From Nemophila menziesii (Eukaryota; Streptophyta; Magnoliopsida; Boraginales; Hydrophyllaceae): a stretch of DNA of 64,000 nt. Position numbers and translations under genes: made by a program. This document shows, one piece after another, positions 21,920 through 33,093 of the stretch (positions within the stretch are counted from its first letter, which is position 1; every line of letters begins with the position of its first letter). The notes under the pieces were generated by a model, which saw nothing but the letters and a program-made list of their open reading frames with translations, was not told the origin of the DNA and made no database searches. The stretch spans positions 38,371,350-38,435,349 of the forward strand of contig JARWIR010000005.1 of the NCBI GenBank assembly GCA_029959085.1, in the 5' to 3' direction.

Positions 21920-22098
21920 GAGTAATGCTATATATCACCCGTTCACCTCTTCACCCCTTATGGAGCCTATGTGGAGATTTTAAAAACCAATCATGATGTT
22001 TCTCTTTCTTAAATAACTTTTTCTCTCTCTTTTATTTAATGCCACATAGGCTCCACATAAAGGATGAAGATGTGAATGGGTGATATATAACATTACTC
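21920..22098. mobile_element. MULE-type MITE (GAGTAATG family), 179 bp
   Basis: Inverted ends of about 55 bp begin GAGTAATGCTATATATCACC and GAGTAATGTTATATATCACC (reverse complement of the right end). Flanks GAGAAAAAA (21911-21919) and GAGAAAAAT (22099-22107) make a nine-base duplication with one mismatch, as expected of Mutator-like elements. It is non-coding and a relative is at 50846. Confidence 0.85.
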
Positions 22099-22289
22099 GA
22101 GAAAAATGTAGTGGATTTACGGGAAAAAAGAAAAGATATGAGAGAATGAGAGAATTGGATTGCTTTTAGGGTTTTAAACTGATAAAAAATAATATATAGG
22201 AAATAAAAAACAAAAAAAGATAAAAATGTAATTAAATTTTTGAATTATAGTATAAAATTTTATTTAAGATTTTTAATAAGAAAAGAAAA

Positions 22290-22593
22290 GGGTCAATGAC
22301 CCAAAAAATCAAAATAATATTATACTTGCCCCAAAGAATCATCCATTAACTTACTATTATAAGATTACATGTTTACCCGTCAAGGACGATTCCCGTCAAG
22401 GACGATTCCCATCAAGGACGATTCCCGTCAAGGACGATTCCCATCAAGGACGATTCCCGTCAAGGACGATTCCCGTCAAGGACGATTCCCATCAAGGACA
22501 AAATTTAGTTAATGATGTTATTGGGCAGAAATTTTGTCATTGATGTTATTGGGCTGAAAATAATATTATTTTGATTTTTTGGGTCATTTTCCC
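22290..22593. mobile_element. MULE-type MITE carrying a minisatellite, 304 bp
   Basis: The left end GGGTCAATGACCCAAAAAAT and the right end, reverse complement GGGAAAATGACCCAAAAAAT, form inverted repeats of about 35 bp. The flanking duplication AAAAGAAAA is perfect (22281-22289, 22594-22602). The interior is a 16-bp tandem array plus a twice-repeated GATGTTATTGGGC phrase. Confidence 0.85.
22376..22498. repeat. 16-bp minisatellite, about 7.6 copies
   Basis: Tandem ACGATTCCC[G/A]TCAAGG. The only frequent variation is G or A at one position. It has no spacers, so it is not a CRISPR array. Confidence 0.95.
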
Positions 22594-22602
22594 AAAAGAA
22601 AA

Positions 22603-23119
22603 TAAGGATGATTGAGAAAGAGCATAATTGAGTAAAAATCTTTTTTATTTGCATGAGTTATTTTGTATTATGTCTTTTATTAAGAAAAGTAAAAACCAGC
22701 TTATTAGATTTAAAAAGAATGAATAACGACGATAAATAGAAATAATCATCAAAGCTTCGATTATGATCTTGGTTCCTTCCTCAGAGGAGCATCTGACTAA
22801 TTATTACTTTTATTATTGTCATAGACTACTTATTACTTAAAATGTATGTAATACAATCATTTTGTGCATTATGAGTAGTTATATGATTAATACTCCAAGA
22901 TGCTCTATTTGGTTCAAACAAAAATGACTTAAACGGTCTAGAATCCAGGGTAGGCGTTGCTCGAAACGGAGAATAATTCAAAAAAGCAATTTTGATAAGA
23001 TTAAAGTTGACATGATTGGAAATTAAAATCTATTATCGAATCAAAGATGATTGGATTAGAGCATGATGAGTGAATAGAAAAAGATTAAAGTAAGAAAAAA
23101 AGACAGTTATCCTTTATAT
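22603..23119. other. Unassigned AT-rich sequence
   Basis: No gene, repeat or element end seen between the MITE and the hAT target site. Confidence 0.5.
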
Positions 23120-23359
23120 GTGGTCACTAGGGATGAGCATTGACCGAGTCGGTCAAAGGAAAGAAACCCAAGTCAACCCGGTCTGAGTTGGACTAACCCG
23201 GGCAATGTGCTAAGCAATTTATCGGATTAGTAGAATAAATATACAAACCAAATGGGTTGGGACCGGTTTAATGAAATGCAAAAAAAATTGCCAACCCAAC
23301 CCGTACACCCGGTATTAGCCCAAACCCATTTCTTTGTTTTATATATATGATATTATATA

Positions 23360-24664
23360 GGATTAATGCCCAAGAAACACCTCAAATTAAATTTAATGCC
23401 CCCTCACCCCTGCCGTTCTCCTTTTGCCCATAAAAGGCACCTCTTTTAATTTTTATCCTATTCTACCCTTTTCTATCGCCGCCGCTCTCTCTCTCTCTCC
23501 ACGAGTTCATAAACAAATAACTATGATAGCCGCTCTCTCTCTTTCGTTTAAATTATCAGCATATACACAAACACTGTGAATTATGAGAGCACCCATTAAT
23601 GACGAATTTAGCAAGAAAAATAAAGAAACAGAGAGAAGAATAAGAAGAAGAATGAATAAGAGAGGAAGAAGAGATGTTTTATTTCTTGTTACAGTTACAG
23701 TGTACAAAACTAGTTTATATACAATCATGTCTAACTAGATATAGCTGTAATCTAACTAATTTTTATGTAGAAGAAACAATTTGCATTTTGGTCCCTGCAT
23801 TATTTCTTTTTATCCAATTCATTTGCTGTATTCAAAGATAGATTGACATCTCCACTGAAACATGATATTTGAGTATTGGGAAAGTAAGAAATTATGATTG
23901 AATTGTGCGAAAGTTTGTATAGAATAAGTTGATTGATTAACGTTGAAAAACTAGAAGAAAAAAACAATTCAAATGAGTAATGGGAATCTCTCCCAGAACT
24001 CAATATTTAGTCCGCAAGTACAAAAATGTACTTGCTTAGCGTTTTCTGAGTTCTGGGAATTTATCCCAGTACTCAACATTTGCCACAAGTCCAAAAGTGC
24101 ACTTGCACAAGTACAAAAGTGGGCTTGCACAAGTACAATCCGAGTTCTGAGTAATGGGAATCTATCCCAGAACTCAACATTTAGTCCACAAGTACAAAAG
24201 TGAACTTGCTTAACCTTTTCCGAGTTCTGAGTAATGGGAATCTATCCCAGAACTCAACATTTAGTCCACAAGTACAAAAATGTACTTGCACGAGTTGTGG
24301 GAAACACTCCCATTACTCAACATTAGTCCATACAGTACAAAAGTGTACTTGCACGAGTTGTGGGAAACACTCCCATTACTCAACATTAGCCCATACAGTA
24401 CAAAAGTGTATTTGCACGAGTTGTGGGAAACACTCCCATTACTCGCCCTTGACAAAAATTGTACTTGCACAAGTCCACTACTCGCCCTTGGCAGCAGCAG
24501 TCGACAGCAGTAAGCATTAAGGTATATTTACCTTAAGTGCCTTTTATGGGCAAGTGGCTAAGGTGACAGGTGGTTATTGGGCTAAGGGCATTAAGGTATA
24601 TTTACCTTAAGTGCCTTTTATGGGCAAGTGACTAAGGTGGCAGGTGGTTAATGGGCATTCACCC
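23360..24664. mobile_element. MULE Z, 1305 bp
   Basis: The ends GGATTAATGCCCA and (reverse complement) GGGTGAATGCCCA share a longer inverted region that includes TTGCCCATAAAAGGCAC. The perfect nine-base duplication is TATTATATA (23351-23359, 24665-24673). It has no transposase. The interior carries a CT-rich tract, the array at 23973-24490 and a duplicated segment of about 80 bp at 24512-24660 (AAGGTATATTTACCTTAAGT twice). Confidence 0.85.
23973..24490. repeat. Palindromic repeat array in MULE Z
   Basis: About seven degenerate units combine GAGTTNTGGGA...TCCCAGAACTC with AAGTACAAAAGTGTACTTGC; both parts are imperfect inverted repeats. The last three units (24280-24440) are nearly identical at about 70 bp. 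Confidence 0.85.
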
Positions 24665-25336
24665 TATTATATATTACCTTTCCTACCAAAACTTACCTTA
24701 ACCCCAATCTCTCATTTTCGCCCCACCCCACTCATCATATCACACTATCTTTAATCCCTCTCTTCTGTCATTCATCAACTCTATGAAATCTAGAAACTCA
24801 TATTATATGTCAAATATGAAGCCTAATAATTGCTGGGGGCATTTATAAAAAAGAGCCCATACAACTTATACCTTAATAAAAAAAGTCCTCCTAGTTAGAA
24901 GACTAGTTACTAGTCCAACTGTGTATGGGTAAAGACAACCATGCCCCTCTATTAGTGTATGACGTGGACTCCAATTTAAAAACAAAATCCTATTATTGTT
25001 ATGAAACCAATTCACGCTCGTCCTCTTCTTTCTATGTTCTCTCTCCCCACCCTCTCTCTTTTCTCTCTTCTCTCTCCTCTCCATCACTCTTGCCCGCCTC
25101 TCATGAACCATTTCCAGCTTCTCATGAATCATCATCACTCACACCATTAGCCATGTCAAGCCTCTAACGAACCATTTCCACCCTCTCACGAACCACCATA
25201 AAAGGCACAACCTGCTGCACCACCGAAGATCTCACTGTTCTGCACCACCGAAGATCTCACCTTCCCTCAGTTTCATAGATAAGAAGACCACCACCACCAC
25301 AGATGAACAGATCTGTTTATCTTCATCACCAACGAA

Positions 25337-26066
25337 GGCATGCTCCATCACCAACGAAGGTGCCACTTCAGATCTGGATCCACCACCATGATCGCCGCCC
25401 ATGAAAACCGCCCCGTCACAGCACAGCACACCACCATCAACAACCCTCCAGCGAGTGTGAATCCAGATCGGGCGATGGGTACAGCCCCATCGCGGGCACT
25501 TCTCCACCTTTCAAAACTAATGGTGAGTTTTAGATCCGCTATTCTCCACCATCTAACCTTTAGGTTATTTCTTTTATATGTTGGTTGTGTTTTGCAGCAG
25601 ATGGAGATGGTGGTATAATGGCTGAAATGGGTATGTTCCCTTGTCCACATGAAATGGGTACATACCCTTAACCACACGAAATGGGTACAGCCCCTTCGTG
25701 GTCTCGCTGCAGCAAACCAGAGCCTACTCCTCCGCTGTGCAAGAAACTACTGCATGCTCCATCACCAACGAAGGTGCCGCTTCAGATCTGGATCCACCAC
25801 CATGATCGCCGCCCAAGAAAACCGCCCCGTCACAGCACAGCACACCACCATCAACAACCCTCCAGCGAGTGTGAATCCAGATCGGGCGATGGGTACAGCC
25901 CCATCGCGATCACTTCTCCACCTTTCAAAACTAATGGTGAGTTTTAGATCCGCCATTCTCCACCATCTAACCTTCAGGTTATTTCTTTCATATGTTGGTT
26001 GTGTTTTGCAGCAGATGGAGATGGTGGTATAATGGCTGAAATGGGTATGTTCCCTTGTCCACATGA
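25337..26066 (+). repeat. Duplicated leader-like segment with short intron
   Basis: A segment of about 315 bp at 25337-25652 recurs at 25751-26066, offset 414 bp. Each copy has a well-formed short intron (25523-25597 and 25937-26011): GTGAGT at the start, a pyrimidine-rich end and TTTTGCAG. Around it stand GGGTACAGCCCC and GGGTATGTTCCC motifs. MULE Y has the same exon-intron-motif order, so this is probably the 5' transcribed leader of the MULE family. Confidence 0.7.
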
Positions 26067-26231
26067 GTGAAGCAGGCTCGAGTGGCGGTTGCACTTTGAG
26101 TAGATGCTTTTTTTTTAACGTTTAATGCATTTTTTAATCTGAACAAACCAAAAATTGTTTTTATGTTATGTAATATTCAGATAATGTGGTATTTTATGAT
26201 GAATGTGTTTTTCGTATTCAATAGTTGTGTA

Positions 26232-26850
26232 TAAGGTAGTGGTAAAGTACATAAGGGAACATTCCCATTATGTGAGTATGGTCCTGGGTGCGTTCCCAGA
26301 TTGATATTAATATGGGCATGACTGTGTGGAATACTGTTTATTTGATAATAGGGAACGCACCCAGATTATTGTAACCATCTGTGTCTGTACCCGTCATGGT
26401 GTTGCAATGTTACATATGACTGGGGCTGTTCCCTGGAAGGTCATTTGTGTTGCAATGTTTCATTAGCTGTGTATAAGTAAATATTGGTAAACAACAAAAG
26501 GGAATATTCCCATTATTTGTGTAGTGAACTGGGTGCGTTCCCAGTACGGATAATAGGGAATGCATCCAGGACCGTGTAAGCAACTGTGTCTGTACCCGCC
26601 AGGTTGTTGACGTAGTACATATGTCTGGGGCTGTTCCCTGTAACGTCAACTTCAATTAAAAAAAAGGGTCTAGCGTGGTTGAAAAGGTAAAAGGGAACGC
26701 CCCCATCAGGTGAGTATTGAAATGGGAATGTTCCCAATGTGGTTGTCATATTATATAGTAGATAATATGGAATGCACGTAGAATGCGTATGACAATGTGT
26801 GTCTGTACCCGGGGAGTTGTAACGTGTTATTCTGGGTCTGTTCCCTTTAA
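26232..26850. repeat. About three degenerate 215-bp repeats in MULE X
   Basis: Each unit contains GGGAACATTCCC or similar, CTGGGTGCGTTCCCAG, GGGAACGCACCC, CTGTGTCTGTACCCG and GGGGCTGTTCCCT. Open frames through it are products of the repetition. Confidence 0.8.
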
Positions 26851-27096
26851 GTACGATTCAGTTAGCAAAATTAAAAAAAAGGAAATTAGTGATGTATAGG
26901 GTGTTGGGTGTTGGTGAGAACTGGTGAGGTTCGTAAACCAAAACTGTCAGGTTGCATCAGCAAAAAATCGTGTACTCTATTATGGGAAAAAACAATCTGA
27001 ATCACACATACGCATTAGCCGTTGTGGGAACGTTCCCATTGCGAATGTTTTAAATTTTTAAACCACGTGTTCCAAACCAAACACAAAAAAATAATG

Positions 27097-27672
27097 TTAT
27101 CGTGCAAAGTAAAGGGATAAGAATACAAGACTTTCCAACTCATTGCTAGCCCACCACATAATGTTATGTGATGTTTTGTACTCATAACCAGTCTCACAGG
27201 CGTATTTCCGTAGCGCGTGCCGGAACTGGATGGGGCCGTCAGCGAAACACGTACCAACTTTTCCAATGCTATCAGGACAGTCGTGGCTGAGAAGTTTCTT
27301 GACACGGTGAGTGTAGAATAGTGGAGGGATAACCGACTTATCAACGGTGACACCTATATCCCCGGTTTGGTCCGGCTGAATCACAAGCTTACAAACGTCA
27401 GCCGGAGGGGTAGAGGTTGGTTGCACATAAATAACGACTTTGGTGGTGGAATCGTGGCTTAGCAACCATTGAAGTGTGGAATAGTCTTCCTGTGTGCTTA
27501 GTATACAATCGTCATGTCCATTTAGGGAGTAGTGGTAGACAACATCGACATCGATTAGATTACACCACTTGCTAAGCACGTAATGTTTAATGTCGGTTAA
27601 CAGCGGATACTTAGCCATGGGGGACAGATACTTGTCCTTGCCGTTCTTGAATATACCAATAACATTGTCCAT
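27097..27672 (-). CDS. MuDR-type transposase N-terminus, truncated, 191 aa
   Basis: The frame from ATG at 27672 gives MDNVIGIFKNG. Residues about 10-75 resemble the PB1-like domain at the front of plant MULE transposases (DIKHYVLSKW...VVYHYSLNG). Residues about 140-175 (VGTCFADGPIQFRHALRKYA, then CETGYEYK) match the MuDR DNA-binding domain pattern of a hydrophobic Gly, Phe, and an Ala-Leu-x-x-Tyr-Ala helix. The ORF then stops, lacking the DDE catalytic region and SWIM zinc finger. It could at most bind DNA. The frame is open upstream to 27735 without an ATG. Confidence 0.65.
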   Translation of the reverse strand: MDNVIGIFKNGKDKYLSPMAKYPLLTDIKHYVLSKWCNLIDVDVVYHYSLNGHDDCILSTQEDYSTLQWLLSHDSTTKVVIYVQPTSTPPADVCKLVIQPDQTGDIGVTVDKSVIPPLFYTHRVKKLLSHDCPDSIGKVGTCFADGPIQFRHALRKYACETGYEYKTSHNIMWWASNELESLVFLSLYFAR

Positions 27673-27710
27673 GATGACCCTGAAAAAAAATTCCCCTTCA
27701 CAAGCAACGG

Positions 27711-28435
27711 GGACGTGCACGCTATCAGTAATCAAACTTATCGGGGGCGTGTAAAGATAGAAAGAAATGAAAGTCTTGGGAACGTGTACAATAAATGGTT
27801 AATATGGTGTGTACGTGCACATTACGCTACATGGTGAAGGGTACGTGCACAATAGGAAAAACAAGATGTTGGGGACGTGTACATTATCAAAGACAACACA
27901 ATCCTCACCCCCCACCTGTCATGGGGACGTGCGCAATATGTAATACAAATTAATGGGACCGTGCCCAGAAGCAATGAACAGCATGTATCATGTAAATCCA
28001 ACATATGGTAAAGGGAACGTGTCCATGAAGTAAAATAGTGTACTAGGAACGTGCACAATAGCAAAGAGCAACGTGTAGTATCTAACAAGAACAATGGTCA
28101 TGGGGACGTGCACATTAGGAAAAAAAAGCGTCCTGAAGCAACGAACATCATGTAGCATATAACACAATGGTCATGTGATGGGAACGTGGCCATGCATAAA
28201 ATAGAGTAATGGGAACATGCACACTATCAAAAAAACATCATGTAGTATCTAACAACAACCAATAGTCACGGGGACGTGCACAGTATGTAATACAAAGTGA
28301 TCGGAACGTGCCAAAAGCAATGAACAGCATGTATCATGTAAATCCAACTTACTGTAAACGGAAAATGCACACTAGAAAAGCACAACATGCAATACCTAAC
28401 AGCAACAAGTGGTCAAGGGAACGTGCACATTATCA
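27711..28435. promoter_or_regulatory. Array of about 16 GGGRACGTGCACA motifs upstream of the MULE ORF
   Basis: Copies start near 27711, 27779, 27809, 27839, 27874, 27922, 27957, 28015, 28044, 28101, 28180, 28211, 28270, 28303, 28360 and 28418. Most contain ACGTG, the core bound by plant bZIP and bHLH factors. The array lies directly 5' of the minus-strand transposase frame, so it could be promoter or leader, or a transposase-binding array. Confidence 0.7.
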
Positions 28436-29643
28436 AATACAGATTATGCCTAGAACAAATGACACTAAAAACCCCAACAATGTAAAGAATGTAACAATGG
28501 AGATGATGAGAGAAGAAATTGGGTTTCATATTTGAAGCTTACCCGTGCACAACAATGGAGATGATTTGAAGCTTACCCGTGCACAACAATGTTGGATAAT
28601 TTGAAGCTTACCCGTGCACAACAATGGAGATGATGAGAGAAGAAACTGGGTTTCATATTTGAATTTTGAATTTCAAAATTCAAAATCTGTGTTATATGAA
28701 GGAGATGAGTAGAGAGAGAGAATGAGAGGTACGGTCTTATTAAATGAGGAGAGAAGTAAGAAGAGAATGTTCTGTATATAGTAGGGAAGAGAGATTTATC
28801 TACCGTGAGAGAGTGAGCATATGTTGAGGGGTATGAATGTCATGTGGTGTAACTAGAAACTTAACAAAGGACTTAATAAGTAGTTGTAACTAAGTGGGCC
28901 TTTAAAAATAAGTTTTTAGATATTTGGGGTGGAATTTGTAATAACCTCTAATTGCTGTGCATATTTGCGAATCTAGTATATTTTTTGCATATATGGAATT
29001 AGGTATATTTTTCTTATCTTATTGTCTCTGATCCATAATTAGTTTTTACTGAATAAATTCAATATAATAATTGAATTTTTTTTGTTCCTCTTAATATTTG
29101 AATCTCATATAATTTTTTTGTCAATGATCCAGATCATTGTGCTCGGTCGCATTACTTGCTGTTTAAATCTGTGATGAACGGCTGCAATTTCATCCTTATG
29201 TGGACAATGTATATATGTTCCTATTCTCTTGTTCTATTAAACTCCAGTTTCATTTTTTTTGTATTGCTAATAATGCTAACAATATGGAAATGAACAAGTG
29301 TATTAACTTGACTAATATGTTCTTAAATATTACTTTTTAGTTACCAAGTGTTTATACGAAAATATAATCTTTAATGCAATCAAACTCGACTCAACCCGGT
29401 ACGTAATCTAAGTCAACTCGGTGTTTTGAATCCGGGAGGGTTTAATAAAAAAAGACAGGGTTGGGTTTTTCAAATCCCAACCCGGGATGTTACAACCTAG
29501 GGTTAGCAAAAACATAAACCTGGTGCTAACCCGGGTTATGCTCTACCCTAGTGGTCACGTTTCTAGACCGATTTCTCAGGCCAACACATTATTATTGTAA
29601 GCTATAATTAAAAAATTCAAGTGTCACAAAACTAATAATTATC

Positions 29644-30914
29644 GCGAGAATTATAAATCACGGCCCACACAACCGTCCACTTCTTATATAAAGTCCTCTT
29701 AGTAACTCGCTAGTTACAAAAGCTTAAAAAGATAAAAAATACCCTCTCCAGTAGCTCTTATTACAGCAAAACAAAAACCCAAACCAAAATGCTAGTAGGG
29801 TTACGGGAAACGTTTCCCATTTCATTCTCACCCACTTTTATCTCTCCTCTCTCTCCCTGTATGTTCTCTCTGCAACTTTCCCGTTTCCTCTTCTGCAGCA
29901 GCAATTGCTCCTCCTCTGCAGCAAACCAAAGCCTGCGGCTCGCAGTAGCAAAAGAGAACCACTCTCATGGTCTCAACATCCACCACCAACCCTGCAAACC
30001 ACCCTGTCGCCTCGTCTCCGCGTCCTCAATCTTGACCCAGCAACCCGCTCTGCTGCAGGTCCAGTTATCACCGCCTAGATTTCGCCGCCCCAGATCCGGA
30101 TCTCCACCATCTCGTAGTTCTCTTCTCCCGTCGTCTCCTGTTCGTGTAGCAGCGTAGGTCTACATCGTCGCCGGAGCCCTGCTGCGTCGCCGGAGTTTTG
30201 CCGTACCTTTGAGTCGGCATTCCAACGCTGGCCATTCCACCGAATATCTGAATCTCCAGCAACATACAGTCGTCGCCATTAAAAAACCTCCTTCTCTGCA
30301 CAATAAAAACTCCATATTCTCCATTATAAGTCAGATCCGCCGCCTAGGTCTCCGTTAGGTGAGTCTTCTCCGTTCAATTTTGTTTTCTAATAGTTTTTTA
30401 TGTGTTTTTTAATTTAATTTAAATGCTGTCTTTTGCAGAAACAGTATAATAGTAGGGGTACAACCCCTTGAACCCCGCAGTAGGCACAACCCCCTTACTA
30501 TCCAAAATGCGCAGTCTTTTGACCACACAAACGTATATGACTTTAGACCATTGAATCTGTGTATAGCCCCAAATGGGTACAACCCCAAAGGGTATAGGCT
30601 CAAATGGGTACAACCCCAATGGGAACAGCCCCAATTGATTGTGTACTTGATTTTGTGCCTATACTAGTGGACATACACTGAACGAATTATATTGTATAAA
30701 TAATGTTGTTTCGAGACGAACTTTGTAATGCAATTACACCACAAAATGAAGTTGTAAAAAAAAAAGACCGTGGGTCTGTACCCAGAAAAATTTAATTCAC
30801 ATGAACTTAATTAAAAGACTAGATTTGTAACTAAGGACTTTGTAAGAACAAGTAAGGAGGTGGGACTTAAAAAATAATGTTTAAGTTATTGAGGCTTCTT
30901 TTTGTAATTTCCTC
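29644..30914 (+). mobile_element. MULE Y, 1271 bp
   Basis: The left end GCGAGAATTATAAA and right end (reverse complement) GAGGAAATTACAAA are flanked by ATAATTATC (29635-29643) and ATAATCATC (30915-30923), nine bases with one mismatch. Subterminal AAAGTCCTCTTAGTAACT resembles the same place in MULE X. No transposase is present. The open frame 29789-30157 is serine/proline-rich leader-like sequence and I do not call it a gene. Confidence 0.75.
30359..30640 (+). other. Leader intron and GGGTACAACCCC array in MULE Y
   Basis: An intron-like segment at 30359-30438 (GTGAGT to TTTTGCAG) is followed by GGGGTACAACCCC at 30454 and further copies near 30576, 30606 and 30621. This mirrors 25523-25680 in MULE X. 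Confidence 0.65.
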
Positions 30915-30923
30915 ATAATCATC

Positions 30924-33020
30924 CCACCTTCGATTAATCAGGTTCCAGTTCGTTTGTTCGGACTTGTCCGTTCCAATTTGAGACTATGTGGAGCCTTTAT
31001 GATGGTTTGCAAGACCCGATTAATGAAAACTGAGACTTTGATCAAGCAGGGGGGAATCAATATTAAGGATATATAGGAACATATAACAGAGTGGAAGAAA
31101 AACGTATTGAGAGATATTAATCGCCATAAACAACTACAATCAACTAGATTTGGTGGTATCTAGATGACTCTTCCACGCTCTTATAATTTTTTTATTTTGT
31201 TTGAACAAACTGTTAGGAGAATGTCAAAGTGAACTTAGACATGATGAGATGTTATAGTTTCAGCAGTCCAACTTAGAATGGGTTCGATCCCTGGACCATT
31301 ATACTCGGTGCTTTAATCTATTTACGATCAAGAAATATAAGAAAACACGTTGTCTGAGACTCAAGGATATTAATACTTAATGGATTGAGGATCCAACCGT
31401 CTTGCAAGGTCATGTTTGAAACTACTCCATACAATTATATTCAGATCCCAATTAATTTATGGGTGTCTCTTCTCTCCCTATGCCAGTATTTATTGAGATA
31501 AGAGGGTAGCTCAAGAGCTGAAAGTCAACCTATCAGGCGAGTCCTTCAATGGTTAAGGATCATATGATATTTCCATAATCATTTTTCCAGAAATATTGGG
31601 CTTCCGAAGAGCCTTCTGTATGTCGTATTGTTCATGGTTCTATTTTTTTTGTCTTTTGCCACCGTTGGCATAAGACTCTTATTCACCTGATTCCCTAGGT
31701 AAGCGATCTTGAAACATTATAATATTTTCCCTATTAGCCCCATATATGTATGATGTAAAGTTATTATGAAAGCTACGGTGAACAGGTTGCATCTTTTGTT
31801 GGTTGTCCATATTGGACCCGACTAGAACAACTACCTACCAGGCGATCCACCATTTATAATATGGTGCTAGGGCAGGAGGTGGACCGTGAGATGACACACG
31901 ATGCGGTAATAGTGAGTTTATGCCGATGAAATTTGATCTTTATAAAACTTATGATAAGTTGAAATAGGAAATTATTGAAATTATGTTAAGGTGTTTTGGT
32001 TCCCCCCTTCATGGATTGCCCTTATTAAGTCGTCTATGCCTAGGGATGGCAGCGGTCCGGGTTTTAAACCGAAACCGATAGAAACCGAACCGATTAAAAA
32101 ACCGTTTATGTAACCGTGGTTATAATTATGAGGTTATGGTTTTAAAAATTGTAACCGTGGTTAAAACCGTAAGGTTATGGGTTTGTTTTAAAAAAAAATC
32201 CGAATAAACCGAAAACCGTTTTATTTAATATATAATATATTTATTCTAAATACAATCTGCTCACTTTTAAAATCCAATATTTATATTCTAAAGCAGCCCA
32301 AGAGTCCAAGAAGACCAAAAGTCCAAGAATACCAATACTAACTTTTAACATGTAGTTAGTTTAATTTGAAAAATGAATTAGCTTTTATAAAAACTAATTC
32401 TAATAAATGTAATAAAAATATATTGTTATATATCTAAAATTTTATTAATTTACAGAACTATTATATATATATATATATATATCTAAAATTATACTTTTAT
32501 CAGTTTATTTTATCATTATTAATTTTATTTTTGGATTATGTAGGCAAAAATATAGCATCGAACTATCTTAAAGCGTGTACAATTGAAGAAGAAGATATCG
32601 CTTGTTAATGAATTCTACACGTAGTATTTTTATGCGATTTTTGTTGAAACTCCGTTGCAATTTTTTTTGCTTTAATGTTATTTGGTGATGGATTGGATTA
32701 TATGGTTATGTATATCAAATATTTAAGAGTTTTTAGTTATTTTTAATCAATTTTATATGTCCATGCTAAACGGTTCGGTTCGGTTTTTTGCACGGTTTTT
32801 TTTACTTTAATCGGTTTCGGTTATGGTTTTAGATTTTCATTTCTAAACGGTTTCGGTTTCGGTTATGGTTTTTTCTAACTTAAACGGTTTCGGTTACGGT
32901 TTCTGGGTTTTTTGCGGTTAACCGAACCGTTGCCATCCCTATCTATGCCCAACAATTTAATGCATGTGTTGTTGGAAGAAGACCCTTTGTGATCCTTCAA
33001 CCCGTATAGAATTCGTCAAG
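30924..33020 (+). pseudogene. L1-type LINE reverse-transcriptase relic
   Basis: Frameshifted plus-strand coding sequence in LINE ORF2 order: EWKKNVLRDINRHKQL near 31090, FQQSNLEWVRSLDHYT near 31260-31310, RLKDINT.WIEDPTVLQGH near 31355-31405, YLPG with RSTIYNMVLGQEVD near 31830-31885, KFDLYKTYDKLK near 31930-31970, and FNPYRIRQGD near 32995-33025. A hAT MITE splits it at 32041-32941. It breaks off at about 33021 against LTR sequence of element C, and a further LINE fragment is at 60133-60466. Confidence 0.85.
32041..32941. mobile_element. hAT MITE, 901 bp
   Basis: The ends are TAGGGATGGCAGCGGT and (reverse complement) TAGGGATGGCAACGGT. The perfect eight-base duplication is TCTATGCC (32033-32040, 32942-32949). 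The interior is full of AACCG/CGGTT repeats with a (TA)n run near 32463. There is no coding capacity. Confidence 0.93.
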
Positions 33021-33093
33021 GAGATGTACTTGAGTCTCACAAGGGATTCACCTAAGTTCGTCTAATTAATGTTTCTGTTTAGGGCTAAGCCGG
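33021..33093 (-). mobile_element. Element C 3' LTR, piece 1
   Basis: GAGATGTACTTGAGTCTC to GCTAAGCCGG matches 57885-57954 of the intact C 5' LTR. About 290 bp expected to the left are missing. It ends at the GCCGG target site used by element B. Confidence 0.85.

Larger units (their letters stand above)
24836..28948 (-). mobile_element. MULE X with transposase remnant, 4113 bp
   Basis: It begins GGGGCATTTATAAAAAAG and ends with the reverse complement of GAGGTTATTACAAATTCC. The perfect nine-base duplication is TAATTGCTG (24827-24835, 28949-28957). A minus-strand ORF encodes the front of a MuDR-type transposase without the catalytic domain, so it is non-autonomous. The left half holds a duplicated leader-like segment and both halves hold motif arrays. 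Confidence 0.88.
23128..29550. mobile_element. Non-autonomous hAT element hosting two MULEs
   Basis: It starts TAGGGATGAGCAT and ends with the reverse complement of TAGGGTAGAGCAT. Flanked by a perfect eight-base duplication GTGGTCAC (23120-23127, 29551-29558), as expected of the hAT superfamily. Subterminal CCCGG/GGGTTGGG-rich stretches occur on both sides. Its own sequence is 23128-23359, 24674-24835 and 28958-29550, about 1 kb, with no transposase. The rest is nested MULEs Z and X. Confidence 0.9.

Noticed and set aside
22376..22498. CRISPR-like regular repeats
   Set aside because: Direct tandem 16-bp minisatellite without spacers in plant nuclear DNA.
24200..24520. Repetitive open frame with CTSCGKH repeats
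   Set aside because: By-product of the roughly 70-bp palindromic array in MULE Z.
25232..26094. Several overlapping frames of 90-127 codons on both strands
   Set aside because: Lie in a duplicated leader-like segment with an intron signal. No domain is recognisable and the frames cross the splice sites.
29789..30157. 122-codon open frame, plus strand, Ser/Pro/Arg-rich
   Set aside because: It looks like the transcribed leader of MULE Y. It ends before the intron, and the similar leader in X does not keep a frame.
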